Assembly: GCF_019599295.1 (NCBI RefSeq)
Contig: NZ_JAIEWN010000013.1
Location: 101,705-134,651, forward strand
From: Oscillochloris sp. ZM17-4
GTDB lineage: Bacteria; Chloroflexota; Chloroflexia; Chloroflexales; Chloroflexaceae
Direction of reading: 5' to 3'
DNA length: 32,947 bases
Made by a program: the position numbers and the translations under genes. The notes beneath the pieces were generated by a model. It was not told where the DNA came from. It ran no database searches and saw nothing but the letters and a program-made list of their open reading frames with translations. This document shows, piece by piece, positions 8,232 through 16,281 of the stretch. Numbering within the stretch: position 1 is the stretch's first letter; each line of letters opens with the position of its first letter.

Positions 8232-8329
8232 CGCCGCTGTGCGACTATGCGCCGGGCACCTGGGGGCCGCAGGAGGCCGAGCGGCTCATCGCCGATGTGG
8301 GCGGCTGGCACCGGCCGGGCCGCAGATAG
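8185..8329 (+). pseudogene. zwf: zwf 3' remnant (glucose-6-phosphate dehydrogenase tail)
   Basis: In a different frame from gnd, the sequence encodes [32 protein letters not shown] and [13 protein letters not shown], the last 45 or so residues of glucose-6-phosphate dehydrogenase. It is almost identical to the tail at 26088-26232. The join to gnd lies in GTCGAGATCGCC at 8185. All of the catalytic protein is missing, so this is a deletion scar that shows gnd was once followed by zwf. Confidence 0.92.
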
Positions 8330-8370
8330 CCGCAGGGCGCGGGGCGCAGATAGAGGGGTCTGGCAGCCGA

Positions 8371-8417
8371 AACCCAGGATCTTCCTACTGTTGGCATCCA
8401 GCCGGCGGGGCTATGCT
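8371..8417 (+). promoter_or_regulatory. 47-bp promoter-like element, copy 1
   Basis: One of four elements of identical length in the window (others start at 22425, 26276 and 32321). Invariant blocks are AACCCAG at the left, CCT-n-CTGTTGG in the middle and GGGCTATGCT at the right end. CTGTTG and TATGCT are 18 bases apart (TTGGCA and TATGCT are 15 apart), which resembles a sigma-70-like promoter with an upstream operator box. It lies 62 bases before the stress-protein start at 8480. Promoter function is inferred from conservation and position. Confidence 0.7.
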
Positions 8418-8479
8418 GATTGTGAGCCTTGGAGTGCTGGACAAGACACAGCGTGTGCCGATGCACAAGGAGCATAATG

Positions 8480-8992
8480 ATGAACCAGAGCACGATTGGA
8501 ACATACGCGACGCTCGACGCGGCCGAGCAGGCCGTGCGCGCGCTCGGCGAGGGCGGCTTCCCGATCCGCCAGGTGTCGATCCTGTCCCAGGACATGCAGA
8601 GCGAGCGGGTGGTCCACGGCTATATCACCACGGGCGATGTGGCCAAGCAGGGCGCGGGCGTGGGCGCGTGGTCGGGCGGCCTGTTTGGCATCCTGATGGG
8701 TGCCGCCTTCATCTGGGTGCCGGGCTTCGGGCCGCTGCTGGTAGCAGGGGCGTTTGCCGGCGTGCTGCTGGGCGGCATCGAGGGCGCGGCGGCCGGCGCC
8801 GTGGCGGGCGGGGCGCTGGGCGCCCTGGCCGGCTGGGGCGTCTCGAAGCAGCATATCCTCAAATACGAGGAGCAGCTCAAGACAGGCAAGTACCTGGTCA
8901 TCGCCCACGGCAGCGATGACCAGGTCGCGCAGGCCCGCACGCTGCTGGGCCAGACTGAGACGGCCGCGCTGGACGTCCACGCCGCACGGTGA
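8480..8992 (+). CDS. YflT-like general stress protein with glycine-rich membrane segment, copy 1
   Basis: A 170-residue protein. Residues 1-50 (YATLDAAEQAVRALGEGGFP, VSILSQDM) resemble the general stress protein 17M/YflT N-terminal domain. Residues 60-125 form two glycine- and alanine-rich hydrophobic stretches separated by a short turn, like a glycine-zipper membrane hairpin. The C-terminal part (KYLVIAHGSDDQVAQARTLL) is a second small alpha/beta fold. ATG 8480 was chosen because it is conserved in the paralogue at 26385 and has AAGGAG upstream. The two proteins differ at about a dozen positions. Biochemical function is unknown; the family is induced by stress in Bacillus. The conserved 47-bp element lies directly upstream. 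Confidence 0.82.
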   Translation: MNQSTIGTYATLDAAEQAVRALGEGGFPIRQVSILSQDMQSERVVHGYITTGDVAKQGAGVGAWSGGLFGILMGAAFIWVPGFGPLLVAGAFAGVLLGGIEGAAAGAVAGGALGALAGWGVSKQHILKYEEQLKTGKYLVIAHGSDDQVAQARTLLGQTETAALDVHAAR

Positions 8993-9349
8993 GGGTGGGG
9001 GAGCGCTGCGCGACACCATAAAAAACTGGTAGCGCGCATACGCGCTGGGTTCGCCTGCGCATGTGAGCAGCATCATGGTCGCGGGCGACTGAAGTCGCGT
9101 CACGGGAGCCTGCGGCTGGCCGCCCGCCTGCGCGGGCGGGTGCGGCGTCGGCCTGCGCCGACGCCCCGGCGCGGAGCGCCCCTCCGGCGCGACGTCAGTC
9201 GCTGGCCGGCGGGCCCTCCCCTCACGATGCGACGTGACCCAGGAGTTATTCGTGCTAAGAAAAAACTGGCGGTGCTGCGGCGCGGCGACGCCGCGCCGCA
9301 GCACCGCCAGTGCAGATGGAAGAGTCAATGACGCATTGCAGGAGCAACC
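8993..9349. other. Non-coding region with short inverted repeats before glgP
   Basis: No credible coding sequence is visible. The region holds several short hairpins: GCGACTGAAGTCGC (9084-9097), CCCGCCTGCGCGGG near 9122, GGCGTCGGCCTGCGCCGACGCC near 9143, and the long palindrome at 9266-9310. The string GCGGGCGACTGAAGTCGCGT (from 9081) recurs in related form at 16331 and looks like a dispersed extragenic repeat. The glgP ribosome site (AGGAGC) is at its right end. Confidence 0.6.
9266..9310. repeat. Perfect 45-bp palindrome upstream of glgP
   Basis: Two 22-base arms starting CTGGCGGTGCTGCGG are exact reverse complements around a single central A at 9288. In RNA this would give an extremely stable hairpin 40 bases before the glgP start. 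It is preceded by AAAAA and is not followed by a T-run on the plus strand. It may act as a terminator on the minus strand, as a roadblock, or as a mobile extragenic palindrome. Confidence 0.85.
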
Positions 9350-11896
9350 ATGAGTAATCCAACCCCTGTCAGACACCCGATCTATAACCTGCGCTCTCGC
9401 GAGATCGCAGGGTTCGACTCGCTGGCCGAGCTGGCCCTGGATCTGCGCTGGTCCTGGGGCCACGCCACCGACCATGTGTGGCGGCAGCTAGACACCGAGC
9501 TGTGGGAGAGCACCCATAACCCCTGGGTCGTCTTGCAGACAGCTTCGCGCGACCGGATCGCAGGCGTGCTGGCCGACCCCACCTTTCGCAACAATGTGGA
9601 CGAGCTGCTGCGCAGCAGGCGTCACGAGGCCCAGGCGCCCGCGTGGTTTCAGCGGCAGCATCCGCAGGCGCCCCTGACCTGCGCCGCCTACTTCAGCATG
9701 GAGTTTATGCTGAGCGAGGCGCTGCCGATCTACTCGGGCGGGCTTGGCAATGTGGCTGGCGACCAGCTCAAGGCGGCGAGCGATCTGGGCCTGCCGGTGC
9801 TTGGCGTGGGGCTCCTCTACCAGCAGGGCTATTTCCGCCAGGTGATCGACCAGGACGGCGCGCAGCAGGCGCTCTACCCGTATAACGACCCCGGCCAGCT
9901 GCCGATCACGCCGCTGCGCCAGGCGAACGGCGAGTGGCTGCGCCTGGAGATCGCCTTGCCGGGCTACACCGTCTGGCTGCGGGCCTGGCAGGTCAAGGTC
10001 GGCCGCGTGAAGCTCTACCTGCTCGACAGCAACGACGCGGCGAACACGGCGGTGCATCGTGGGATCACCAGCGAGCTGTATGGCGGCGGGCCGGAGCTGC
10101 GCCTGACCCAGGAGCTGCTGCTCGGCATTGGCGGCTGGCGCCTGCTCGCCGCGCTCGGCGTGCAGCCCGAGGTGTGCCATCTGAATGAAGGGCACGCGGC
10201 CTTCGCTGTGCTGGAGCGCGCGCGCAGTTTTATGCAGGCGACCGGGCAGCCCTTCGACGTCGCCCTGGCCGCCACGCGGGCGGGGAATCTCTTCACCACC
10301 CACACGGCGGTGGCCGCCGGATTTGACCGCTTCGACCCGGCGCTGATCGCGCGCTACCTCGGCCGGTATGCGCAGGAGGAGCTGCACATTTCTGTCGACG
10401 ATCTGCTGTCCCTGGGCCGCCAGAATGCCGACGACCCGACCGAGCCGTTTAACATGGCCTATCTGGCCATCCACGGCAGCGGGGCGGTGAATGGCGTGAG
10501 CCGCCTGCACGGGCAGGTCAGCCAACGCCTGTTTGCGCCGCTCTTCCCGCGCTGGCCGCAGGCGGACGTGCCGGTTGGCCACGTGACCAACGGCGTGCAT
10601 ATGCCAAGCTGGGCCTCGTCTGCGGCCGATGCGCTCTGGGCGGAGGCGTGCGGGGAGGAGCGCTGGCTGGGGGCGGAGGCGGGCGAGGGGCAGGGCATGG
10701 GTGGCGTCTCGGACGCGACGCTCTGGCAGCTTCGCGGCGCGGCTAGCCGGTCGCTGGTGGACTTCGCGCACGAGCGGCTGGCCAGCCAGCTGGCAGCATC
10801 CGGCGCGGCGCCCGAGGCGATTGACGCGGCGAGGCAGCGATTTGACCCCGAGCGGTTGACGCTGGGCTTTGCGCGGCGCTTCGCGACCTACAAGCGGCCC
10901 AACCTGCTGCTGCACGACCCGGAGCGGCTGCTGCGGCTGCTCAGCAACCCCGAGCGCCCGGTGCAGCTGATCATCGCCGGCAAGGCTCACCCGGAGGACC
11001 AGGCCGGGCAGCGCCTGATCCAGGCCTGGGTCCAGTTCATCCGCCGGACAGAGGCCCGCGCCCGAGTCATCTTTCTCAGCGACTACGACATGCTGCTGTC
11101 CGAGCGCCTGGTCCAGGGCGTCGATGTCTGGGTCAACACGCCCCGGCGGCCCTGGGAGGCCAGCGGCACCAGCGGCATGAAGGTGCTGGTCAACGGCGGG
11201 GTCAATCTCTCGGAGCTGGACGGCTGGTGGGCGGAGGCGTACACGCCGGAGGTGGGCTGGGCGCTGGGGGACGGCCAGGAGCATGGCGATGATCCGGCCT
11301 GGGACGCTGCCGAGGCCGATTCGCTCTACGACCTGCTTGAGCGCGAGGTGATCCCTTCGTTCTACGCCCGCAATGCGCAGGGCATCCCGGCCGCCTGGGT
11401 GGCGCGCATGCGCGCGAGCATGGCCCAGCTGACGCCACGATTCTCCGCCAGCCGCACGGTGCGTGAATACACCGAGCAGCACTACCTCCCGGCCGCGGCG
11501 GCCTACCGCGCGCGCGCGGCGAAGAGCGGGGCGATCGGGGCGCAGCTGGTCGATTGGCGGCGCGGGCTTGCGCAGCGCTGGGCCACGCTGCGATTCGGCA
11601 GCGTGACGGTGGAGACCGCTGACGACCAACATGTCTTTGAGGTCGAGGTCTATCTCCACGATCTCGACCCGCAGGCGGTGCGGGTCGAGCTGTATGCCAA
11701 CGGGCGCAACGGCGGCCCGCCAGAGCGGCACGCGATGGCATGTGTACGCCACCTGGACGGCCCGGGGCACGGAGCCGTCTACCGCACGGCGATAGCGGCC
11801 GCCCGCCCGCCGGCCGACTACACCGCGCGCGTGATCCCGCAGCGCGCCGGCGTCGCGGTGCCCCTGGAGGCAGCGCACATCCTCTGGCAGCGCTGA
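9350..11896 (+). CDS. glgP: Alpha-glucan (glycogen) phosphorylase, GT35
   Basis: An 848-residue enzyme releasing glucose 1-phosphate from glycogen or maltodextrin with phosphate. It is the short alpha-glucan phosphorylase type with an N-terminal DUF3417-like region (YNLRSREIAGFDSLAELALDLRWSW). Core motifs are YFSMEFMLSEALPIYSGGLGNVAGDQLKAA, HLNEGHAAFAVLE, TNGVHMPSW, FARRFATYKRPNL, and the pyridoxal-phosphate site EASGTSGMK with Lys611. The length and ends look complete, and AGGAGC precedes ATG 9350. Its product feeds phosphoglucomutase (23669) and then the oxidative pentose phosphate and phosphoketolase enzymes of this window. Confidence 0.95.
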   Translation: MSNPTPVRHPIYNLRSREIAGFDSLAELALDLRWSWGHATDHVWRQLDTELWESTHNPWVVLQTASRDRIAGVLADPTFRNNVDELLRSRRHEAQAPAWFQRQHPQAPLTCAAYFSMEFMLSEALPIYSGGLGNVAGDQLKAASDLGLPVLGVGLLYQQGYFRQVIDQDGAQQALYPYNDPGQLPITPLRQANGEWLRLEIALPGYTVWLRAWQVKVGRVKLYLLDSNDAANTAVHRGITSELYGGGPELRLTQELLLGIGGWRLLAALGVQPEVCHLNEGHAAFAVLERARSFMQATGQPFDVALAATRAGNLFTTHTAVAAGFDRFDPALIARYLGRYAQEELHISVDDLLSLGRQNADDPTEPFNMAYLAIHGSGAVNGVSRLHGQVSQRLFAPLFPRWPQADVPVGHVTNGVHMPSWASSAADALWAEACGEERWLGAEAGEGQGMGGVSDATLWQLRGAASRSLVDFAHERLASQLAASGAAPEAIDAARQRFDPERLTLGFARRFATYKRPNLLLHDPERLLRLLSNPERPVQLIIAGKAHPEDQAGQRLIQAWVQFIRRTEARARVIFLSDYDMLLSERLVQGVDVWVNTPRRPWEASGTSGMKVLVNGGVNLSELDGWWAEAYTPEVGWALGDGQEHGDDPAWDAAEADSLYDLLEREVIPSFYARNAQGIPAAWVARMRASMAQLTPRFSASRTVREYTEQHYLPAAAAYRARAAKSGAIGAQLVDWRRGLAQRWATLRFGSVTVETADDQHVFEVEVYLHDLDPQAVRVELYANGRNGGPPERHAMACVRHLDGPGHGAVYRTAIAAARPPADYTARVIPQRAGVAVPLEAAHILWQR

Positions 11897-12040
11897 GCAC
11901 GCGCGCATGCACGATCATGCGCGCGCAGCGCGATCCGCGTCATCCACAGGTGCCTGATGCATTGGCGTAGGGCCGACGCATGCGCACCGGATGAATCTGC
12001 GTGTCGCCTTAACGATCAATCAATCACGTCTGGACACATC

Positions 12041-12290
12041 TCAGGTCGAGGTCGGTCTCGCCCGAGTCGTGGACGCATGGGTCATCCGAGCAGCGCCAGG
12101 TGGCATTGAGGGATGGGCTGTAGCCGGGCGATCTGGACACCTGCGAGACGCCGGGGCGGGCGCCGTAGCGGCGGCAGCGTCGGCGTCTCCGGTGGTTGGG
12201 CTCAAGCGCCGAACGCCGCGCTGCGGCGGGCCATCCGCGCGGCGCTGATGTGGCTTCAGGCGGAATGCACCATCACGCACATGATGGAGC
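12041..12290 (-). pseudogene. Possible degraded CheB-like fragment
   Basis: The minus strand encodes DGAFRLKPHQR near 12250-12280, which matches GAFRLEPISKP of the clearer CheB-like fragment at 12312-12700. The underlying DNA CAGGCGGAATGC also recurs at 12257 and 12628. Downstream, HPSMPPGAA resembles the SMPxxAI region of CheB methylesterases, but the rest is low-complexity and shows no frame conservation. I read it as a decayed second copy; chance similarity outside the repeated stretch is possible. Confidence 0.3.
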
Positions 12291-12337
12291 GCTGACTAAT
12301 CACGGCGGCGATCAGCAGCCGTGATCAGTCAGCGCTC
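12287..12337. terminator. Hairpin with 20-bp arms at the end of the CheB-like fragment
   Basis: GAGCGCTGACTAATCACGGC at 12287-12306 pairs with 12318-12337 with one mismatch around an 11-base loop. It overlaps the stop of the minus-strand CheB-like fragment, so it may have served as that gene's terminator. There is no T-run. Confidence 0.5.
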
Positions 12338-12700
12338 CACGCGCAATGCGGATGATGGTCGCTGCGATAGCTTCCGGGGAGAGCACATAGTCGATACACC
12401 CGCTTGCAATGGCGCTCGCTGGCATATCCGGCTGCCCGGCCGTGTCGAGTCGCTGCGCGATGGTGATGCCGCCCACGTCCTTGATGTCGCACAGCGCTGC
12501 GGCCCCATCGCCATCATAGCCAGAGACAATGACCGCGATCAGCGTACCGCCCCAGTGCTGCGTGAGGGAGCGCAGAAAGACGGTGATCACGTCGGGCCAT
12601 CCGCGCGGCTTTGATATCGGCTCCAGGCGGAATGCGCCATTACACGAAGCCCCCTGCTCAGCCGTCCTGCCCGCCGCTAGAGCAATGCAGATCAGTGAAC
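12312..12700 (-). pseudogene. CheB-like methylesterase, C-terminal fragment
   Basis: The minus-strand frame is open from the repeats near 12700 down to the stop at 12312. It reads IALAAGRTAEQGASCNGAFR, LEPISKPRGWPDVITVFL, IAVIVSGYDGDGAAAL, VGGITIAQRLDTAGQPDMP and SGCIDYVLSPEAIA. This is the C-terminal half of the CheB-type methylesterase domain: GYDGDGAAAL matches the region with the catalytic aspartate (usually GMGxDGA), and PDMPASAI follows it. The N-terminal half with the catalytic serine and histidine is missing; the frame enters a 21-base tandem repeat instead. It therefore cannot be an active enzyme, although a protein of 92 residues or more could be made. Confidence 0.75.
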
Positions 12701-12702
12701 CG

Positions 12703-12755
12703 GGTTTAGTCTGCGGCCCGTCCGGTTTAGTCTGCGGCCCGTCCGGTTTAGTCTG
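12703..12755. repeat. 21-bp tandem repeat, 2.5 copies, at a gene-fragment junction
   Basis: The unit GGTTTAGTCTGCGGCCCGTCC occurs at 12703 and 12724 without change and partly at 12745. It sits exactly where the CheB-like fragment (leftward) and the DUF4139-like fragment (rightward) meet. Both have lost their N-terminal ends here. The repeat keeps frame in both directions. Confidence 0.85.
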
Positions 12756-12756
12756 G

Positions 12757-13584
12757 CTGCCCTCCCACCCGGTGGCCTCGCTGCGGCTGACGAACGAGAC
12801 AGGGCTGACCCTGGAGCGCGGCCCGGTGACGGTGCTCGACGCGGGCGACTACGCCGGCGAGGCGGTGCTGCCCTTCACGCGGGCCGGCGGCGAGCTGATC
12901 GTGCCCTACGCCGTGGAGCTCGGGATCACGGTGAGCGAGCGCAGCCGCAGCGAGCGCCGCCTGCACGCCGTGCATATCCGCGGCGAGTACGCAGTGTTCG
13001 AGGAGTACGACCTGCGCTCGCGCAGCTACGACCTGGTGAGCGGCATCGACCGGCCGGCCGAGGTGCTGATCGAGCAGGCCCGCCTGGCGCACTACGACCT
13101 GGCCGACACCCGCGCCCCCGACGAGGAGAGCGCCGGCTTCGCCCGCTGGCGGGTGGCCTGCCCGGCCCACGGCCGCAGCGCCTTCGTCGTCGTCGAGCGC
13201 CGGCTGGTGAGCCGCCAGGAGCAGGTGCGCGGCCTGAGCGGCGAGCGCCTGCGCGCCCTGCTGCGCGATGGCCTGGTAAACGCGAAGACGGTCGCCTTCC
13301 TTGAGGGGGTGCTGGAGCTGTACCGCCAGGTCGCGGAGGCCCAGGGCCAGCTGCGGCAGATCGAGCAGGAGCGCGAGTCGATCTACAAGCAGCAGCGCCA
13401 GATCCAGGGCAACCTGCAGCCCCTCGGGCGCGATGGCGACGAGGGCGCCCTGCGCAAGCGGTATGTGTCAACCCTCGGCCAGCTCGAGGACGCCCTCGCT
13501 GCGGCCGCCGCCCGCGAAGAGAAGCTGCGCCAGCAGATCGCGCGGCTGGAAGAGCAGGCGATGGTCAGGTTGAATAAGGCGTAG
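12757..13584 (+). pseudogene. DUF4139-like protein, C-terminal fragment
   Basis: The frame from about 12757 encodes HPVASLRLTNETGLTLERGP, DAGDYAGEAVLPFTRAGGEL and then a beta-rich region. A long charged coiled coil follows at the C-terminus (RQVAEAQGQLRQIEQERESI and following, about 70 residues). This resembles the C-terminal part of DUF4139/mucoidy-inhibitor-like proteins, which are normally much longer. Upstream the frame stays open to ATG 12529, but that part runs through the tandem repeat and the antisense of the CheB-like fragment and has no relation to this family. I infer a 5'-truncated gene. Function is unknown. Confidence 0.6.
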
Positions 13585-13639
13585 GGCCGAAGCATTGTGG
13601 CCTGTCGCACAGCGACAGGCCACAATGCTTTGGCCCTAC
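13581..13639. repeat. Long inverted repeat with 28-bp arms
   Basis: Arms 13581-13608 and 13612-13639 are complementary except for one G-T pair, around the loop ACA. The left arm starts in the stop codon of the DUF4139-like fragment. The right arm ends just before the next ribosome site. It could terminate transcription in both directions. The outer part GTAGGGCC resembles extragenic palindromes typical of these genomes (recollection, not checked). Confidence 0.85.
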
Positions 13640-13649
13640 AGGAATGAAT

Positions 13650-14030
13650 ATGCGACGGATTGACCCAAAAACCCTTGGCCTGATGCTGCTTGCCCTGATC
13701 GTGGGCCTGTCCTGGGCCGCCTATAACCTGGCGCTGGCCGGGCCGGTGCGTGGCGAAGACACCGTGCGCCCCCTAGTCTGGGCGGTCTTCGCCGCGCCGG
13801 CGGCGCTCGTCATCGGCTGGCTCATCGCCCGGCCGCGCGAGATCGGGCTGGCCTCCGCCTGCTGCTTCTGCCTCTACTTCTTCAGCTTCTTCGTCGCCCA
13901 GCGCATCGAGTCGCTGCTCGTCACCCCGGATCAGGCGGCGGCGAGCGGCCACACCACCTACTTCTGGGTCGCGATCATCCTCCACGCCTTCGTCGGCGGC
14001 GGCCTGGCGATCTGGCGGGCGCGGGCGTAG
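13650..14030 (+). CDS. Small membrane protein of unknown function
   Basis: A protein of 126 residues with four predicted membrane segments: LGLMLLALIVGLSWAAYNLAL, VWAVFAAPAALVIGWLIA, ASACCFCLYFFSFFVAQRI and YFWVAIILHAFVGGGLAIW. ATG 13650 is favoured over ATG 13644 because AGGA lies six bases before it. No family is recognised. It stands alone between the long palindrome and the convergent sensor gene on the minus strand, so context gives no clue to its role. Confidence 0.75.
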   Translation: MRRIDPKTLGLMLLALIVGLSWAAYNLALAGPVRGEDTVRPLVWAVFAAPAALVIGWLIARPREIGLASACCFCLYFFSFFVAQRIESLLVTPDQAAASGHTTYFWVAIILHAFVGGGLAIWRARA

Positions 14031-14064
14031 GGGCGCAGCACGCGGCGCCCCTGCTGCGCCCGCG

Positions 14065-16194
14065 CTACGCGTCAAGATCGAGAAACGCCCGCACCACCGC
14101 CGGGTCGAAGTGGCTGCCCGCCTGCGCGCTGATATACGACCGCACCCGCACCGCATCCCAGGCCTGGCGGTAGGGCCGGTTCGAGCGCAGGGCGTCCCAG
14201 ACATCGGCCAGGGCGAAGATGCGCGCAGCCAGCGGGATGGCCTCGCCCGCGAGGCCGTGCGGGTAGCCCCTGCCGTCCCAGCGCTCGTGGTGGTAGTGGG
14301 GGATGTCCAGGGCAGGCCGCAGGTAGTCAATCGGCCGCAGCATCTCGTAGGCGTAGGTGGGGTGTCGGCGCATCTGCTCCCACTCCTCGCTGCTCAGCGG
14401 GCCGGGCTTGAGCAGGATCGCGTCGGGCACGCCCATCTTGCCGATGTCGTGGAGCAGCGCGCCGCGCCGGATATGGATCAGGCTCTCCTCGTCCACACGG
14501 AGGAAGCGGGCCAGCCGCACCGTCAGCTCCGTCACTCGCTGTGAGTGCCCCTCGGTCTCCTTATCGCGCAGATCGAGCGCGCGCGACCAGCCCTCGATCG
14601 TGGCGTCGTAGGCCATGGCCAGGTCCAGGTTTGATCGCTGGAGGCCCTCGAACAGCGCGGTGTTATCGATCGCCACCGTGGCCTGGGCCGCCAGAATATG
14701 CAGCAGCTCCTCCCACTCGGCATCGTTCCGCCACGGCCCGCGTGTGAAGACCTCCAGCACGCCGCGGACGTAGCCCTTGGCGATCAGGGGGATGGTATAG
14801 TAGGCCGTGAAGCCCTCCGCGTCGATCTTGCGCTCGCGGGTGAACTGCACATGCGTGTGCAGATCCCGCAGGCTGATCGGGCGCCGCTCGATCACCGCCC
14901 TGCCGGCCGCCTGGTCATCCAGCGTGATCCGGCTGCTCTCGATGCCACGGGTGCGAAACCCGCGCCCTGCGGCATACTCAAGGCAGAGCGTGCGCGGGTC
15001 GAAGAGCAGGACGGATGCAGCATCGACCCGCAGCTGATCGATCACGTGGTCGAGCAGCACGCCGAGGGTCGCGCCCAGATCCAGGCTGGCCGAGATCGCC
15101 ATATTGACGTTGTGTAGCGCCTGGAGCCGCTGGAGCCGCTGCTGGGTCTGCTCGTGGAGCTCGGCCCGGCGCATTGCGCTGGCGGCCATATCGGCGATGG
15201 CGGTGAGCAGGCGCAGCTCGGCGTCGCTGAACCCTGTATCGTGCTCGGGGCCGAGCGCCCGGCTGACGAGCAGCACGCCGAGCGGGGTGTTCTGGGCGCT
15301 CAGCGGCGCGCCCGCCAGCGCCTCGGGCGATCGGCTGGGGTGCGGGCGAGTGAGCTGCGGGTCTCGCCAGAGGTCGGCGGTGCGGTAGGGCACGCCGGTG
15401 CTGAGGATATGGCCGATCACGCCGTCCTTGGCGGGCACGCGCAGCCCGCCCATCCGCGCCATCTCGCCGTAGCCGCGCTCCAGGAGCACCTCGTCGCTGT
15501 TATGCTCAAGGATCGCGATCAGCGCCCCGTCGGCGCGCAGCAGGTCGCAGATCTGCTCCAGGATCACCGGCAGCATCTCCGCCCGCGTCGCGGCCGCGCG
15601 CAGCGCGGCGCTGACGGTGGCCATCGCCTCAAGCTCGCGGGCGCGCTGGCTGCGCTCGGTGACATCCTGCTTGATCGCGACATAGTGCAAGATCCGCCCC
15701 TGCGAGTCGCGGACGGGGGTGATCGTCTGCTCCTCGACGTAGAGCGATCCGTCCTTGCGGCGGTTGAGCAGCTCGCCCCGCCAGATCTCGCCGGCGCTGA
15801 CCGTCTCCCACATCTCGCGGTAGTAGGCCTCGGTCTGGCCGCCCGAGCGCAGCAGGCGCGTGGTCTGCCCGATCGTCTCCTCGGCGCTGTAGCCGGTGAG
15901 TATGGTGAAGGCGGGGTTGACCCAGCGGATCACGCCGGAGGTGTCGGTGATCATAATCGCGTTGGCGGTGGCATCGAGCGCGACCCTCTGGAGGTGCAGA
16001 TCCTCCTCGGCGCGCAGGTGCAGCTGCTGCGCGAGCTGCTGCCCGTCGGCCGGGGGGAAGCCTCGGTCGACGATGCGGAGGGAAACCGGTCGCTGGTGCG
16101 AATCAGGGTCGGGCGATGGGTCATGATGTCGAAGCTGCGCCATAGGGAACCCCGGTTCTTGCTGTGTGACCTGGTTGAGGGTAGACGGCGACAT
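14065..16194 (-). CDS. PAS-GAF-GAF-HD-GYP sensor, putative c-di-GMP phosphodiesterase
   Basis: A cytosolic sensor protein of about 709 residues. In order it has a PAS domain (VALDATANAIMITDTSGVIR to IKQDVTERSQ), two GAF domains (LRAAATRAEMLPVILEQICD onward; SASLDLGATLGVLLDHVIDQ onward), and a C-terminal HD-GYP domain. The HD-GYP motifs are present: HSQRV, LLHDIGKMGVPD, HPTYAYEML, HHERWDGRGYPHGL and RIFALADVWDAL. The protein should hydrolyse cyclic di-GMP in response to a signal bound by PAS or GAF. The open frame extends up to 16281, but a promoter at 16254-16281 has its -10 box inside that extension, so translation should begin at ATG 16194 or ATG 16143; neither has a strong ribosome site. 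It may counteract the diguanylate cyclase at 3788. Confidence 0.9.
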   Translation of the reverse strand: MSPSTLNQVTQQEPGFPMAQLRHHDPSPDPDSHQRPVSLRIVDRGFPPADGQQLAQQLHLRAEEDLHLQRVALDATANAIMITDTSGVIRWVNPAFTILTGYSAEETIGQTTRLLRSGGQTEAYYREMWETVSAGEIWRGELLNRRKDGSLYVEEQTITPVRDSQGRILHYVAIKQDVTERSQRARELEAMATVSAALRAAATRAEMLPVILEQICDLLRADGALIAILEHNSDEVLLERGYGEMARMGGLRVPAKDGVIGHILSTGVPYRTADLWRDPQLTRPHPSRSPEALAGAPLSAQNTPLGVLLVSRALGPEHDTGFSDAELRLLTAIADMAASAMRRAELHEQTQQRLQRLQALHNVNMAISASLDLGATLGVLLDHVIDQLRVDAASVLLFDPRTLCLEYAAGRGFRTRGIESSRITLDDQAAGRAVIERRPISLRDLHTHVQFTRERKIDAEGFTAYYTIPLIAKGYVRGVLEVFTRGPWRNDAEWEELLHILAAQATVAIDNTALFEGLQRSNLDLAMAYDATIEGWSRALDLRDKETEGHSQRVTELTVRLARFLRVDEESLIHIRRGALLHDIGKMGVPDAILLKPGPLSSEEWEQMRRHPTYAYEMLRPIDYLRPALDIPHYHHERWDGRGYPHGLAGEAIPLAARIFALADVWDALRSNRPYRQAWDAVRVRSYISAQAGSHFDPAVVRAFLDLDA

Positions 16195-16253
16195 TGCCGC
16201 GACACACCATGGTGCGGAACCTGATCGGGGCAGCTTGGCCGCAATCCTTCTGA

Positions 16254-16281
16254 AGTATAACATTTCACTCTTATTCTGCAA
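16254..16281 (-). promoter_or_regulatory. Sigma-70-like promoter for the HD-GYP gene
   Basis: On the minus strand TTGCAG (16281-16276) and TATACT (16259-16254) are separated by 16 bases. The surrounding sequence is AT-rich compared with its neighbours. Transcription would start near 16247, which excludes the upstream start codons of the long open frame. Confidence 0.5.

Noticed and set aside
9488-11908. 806-codon open frame on the minus strand opposite glgP
   Set aside because: It mirrors glgP, which has clear catalytic motifs. The antisense product is rich in His, Arg and Ala with no domain and results from high G+C codon bias.
12529-12756. N-terminal extension of the DUF4139-like protein from ATG 12529
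   Set aside because: These codons are antisense to a clear CheB-like fragment and then run through a tandem repeat; they do not resemble the family.
15154-16224. 356-codon plus-strand open frame opposite the PAS-GAF region
   Set aside because: The opposite strand encodes well-formed PAS and GAF domains; this is a shadow.
16195-16281. Upstream start codons (16281, 16263) for the HD-GYP gene
   Set aside because: They fall within or upstream of a good -10/-35 promoter and would not be in the transcript from it.
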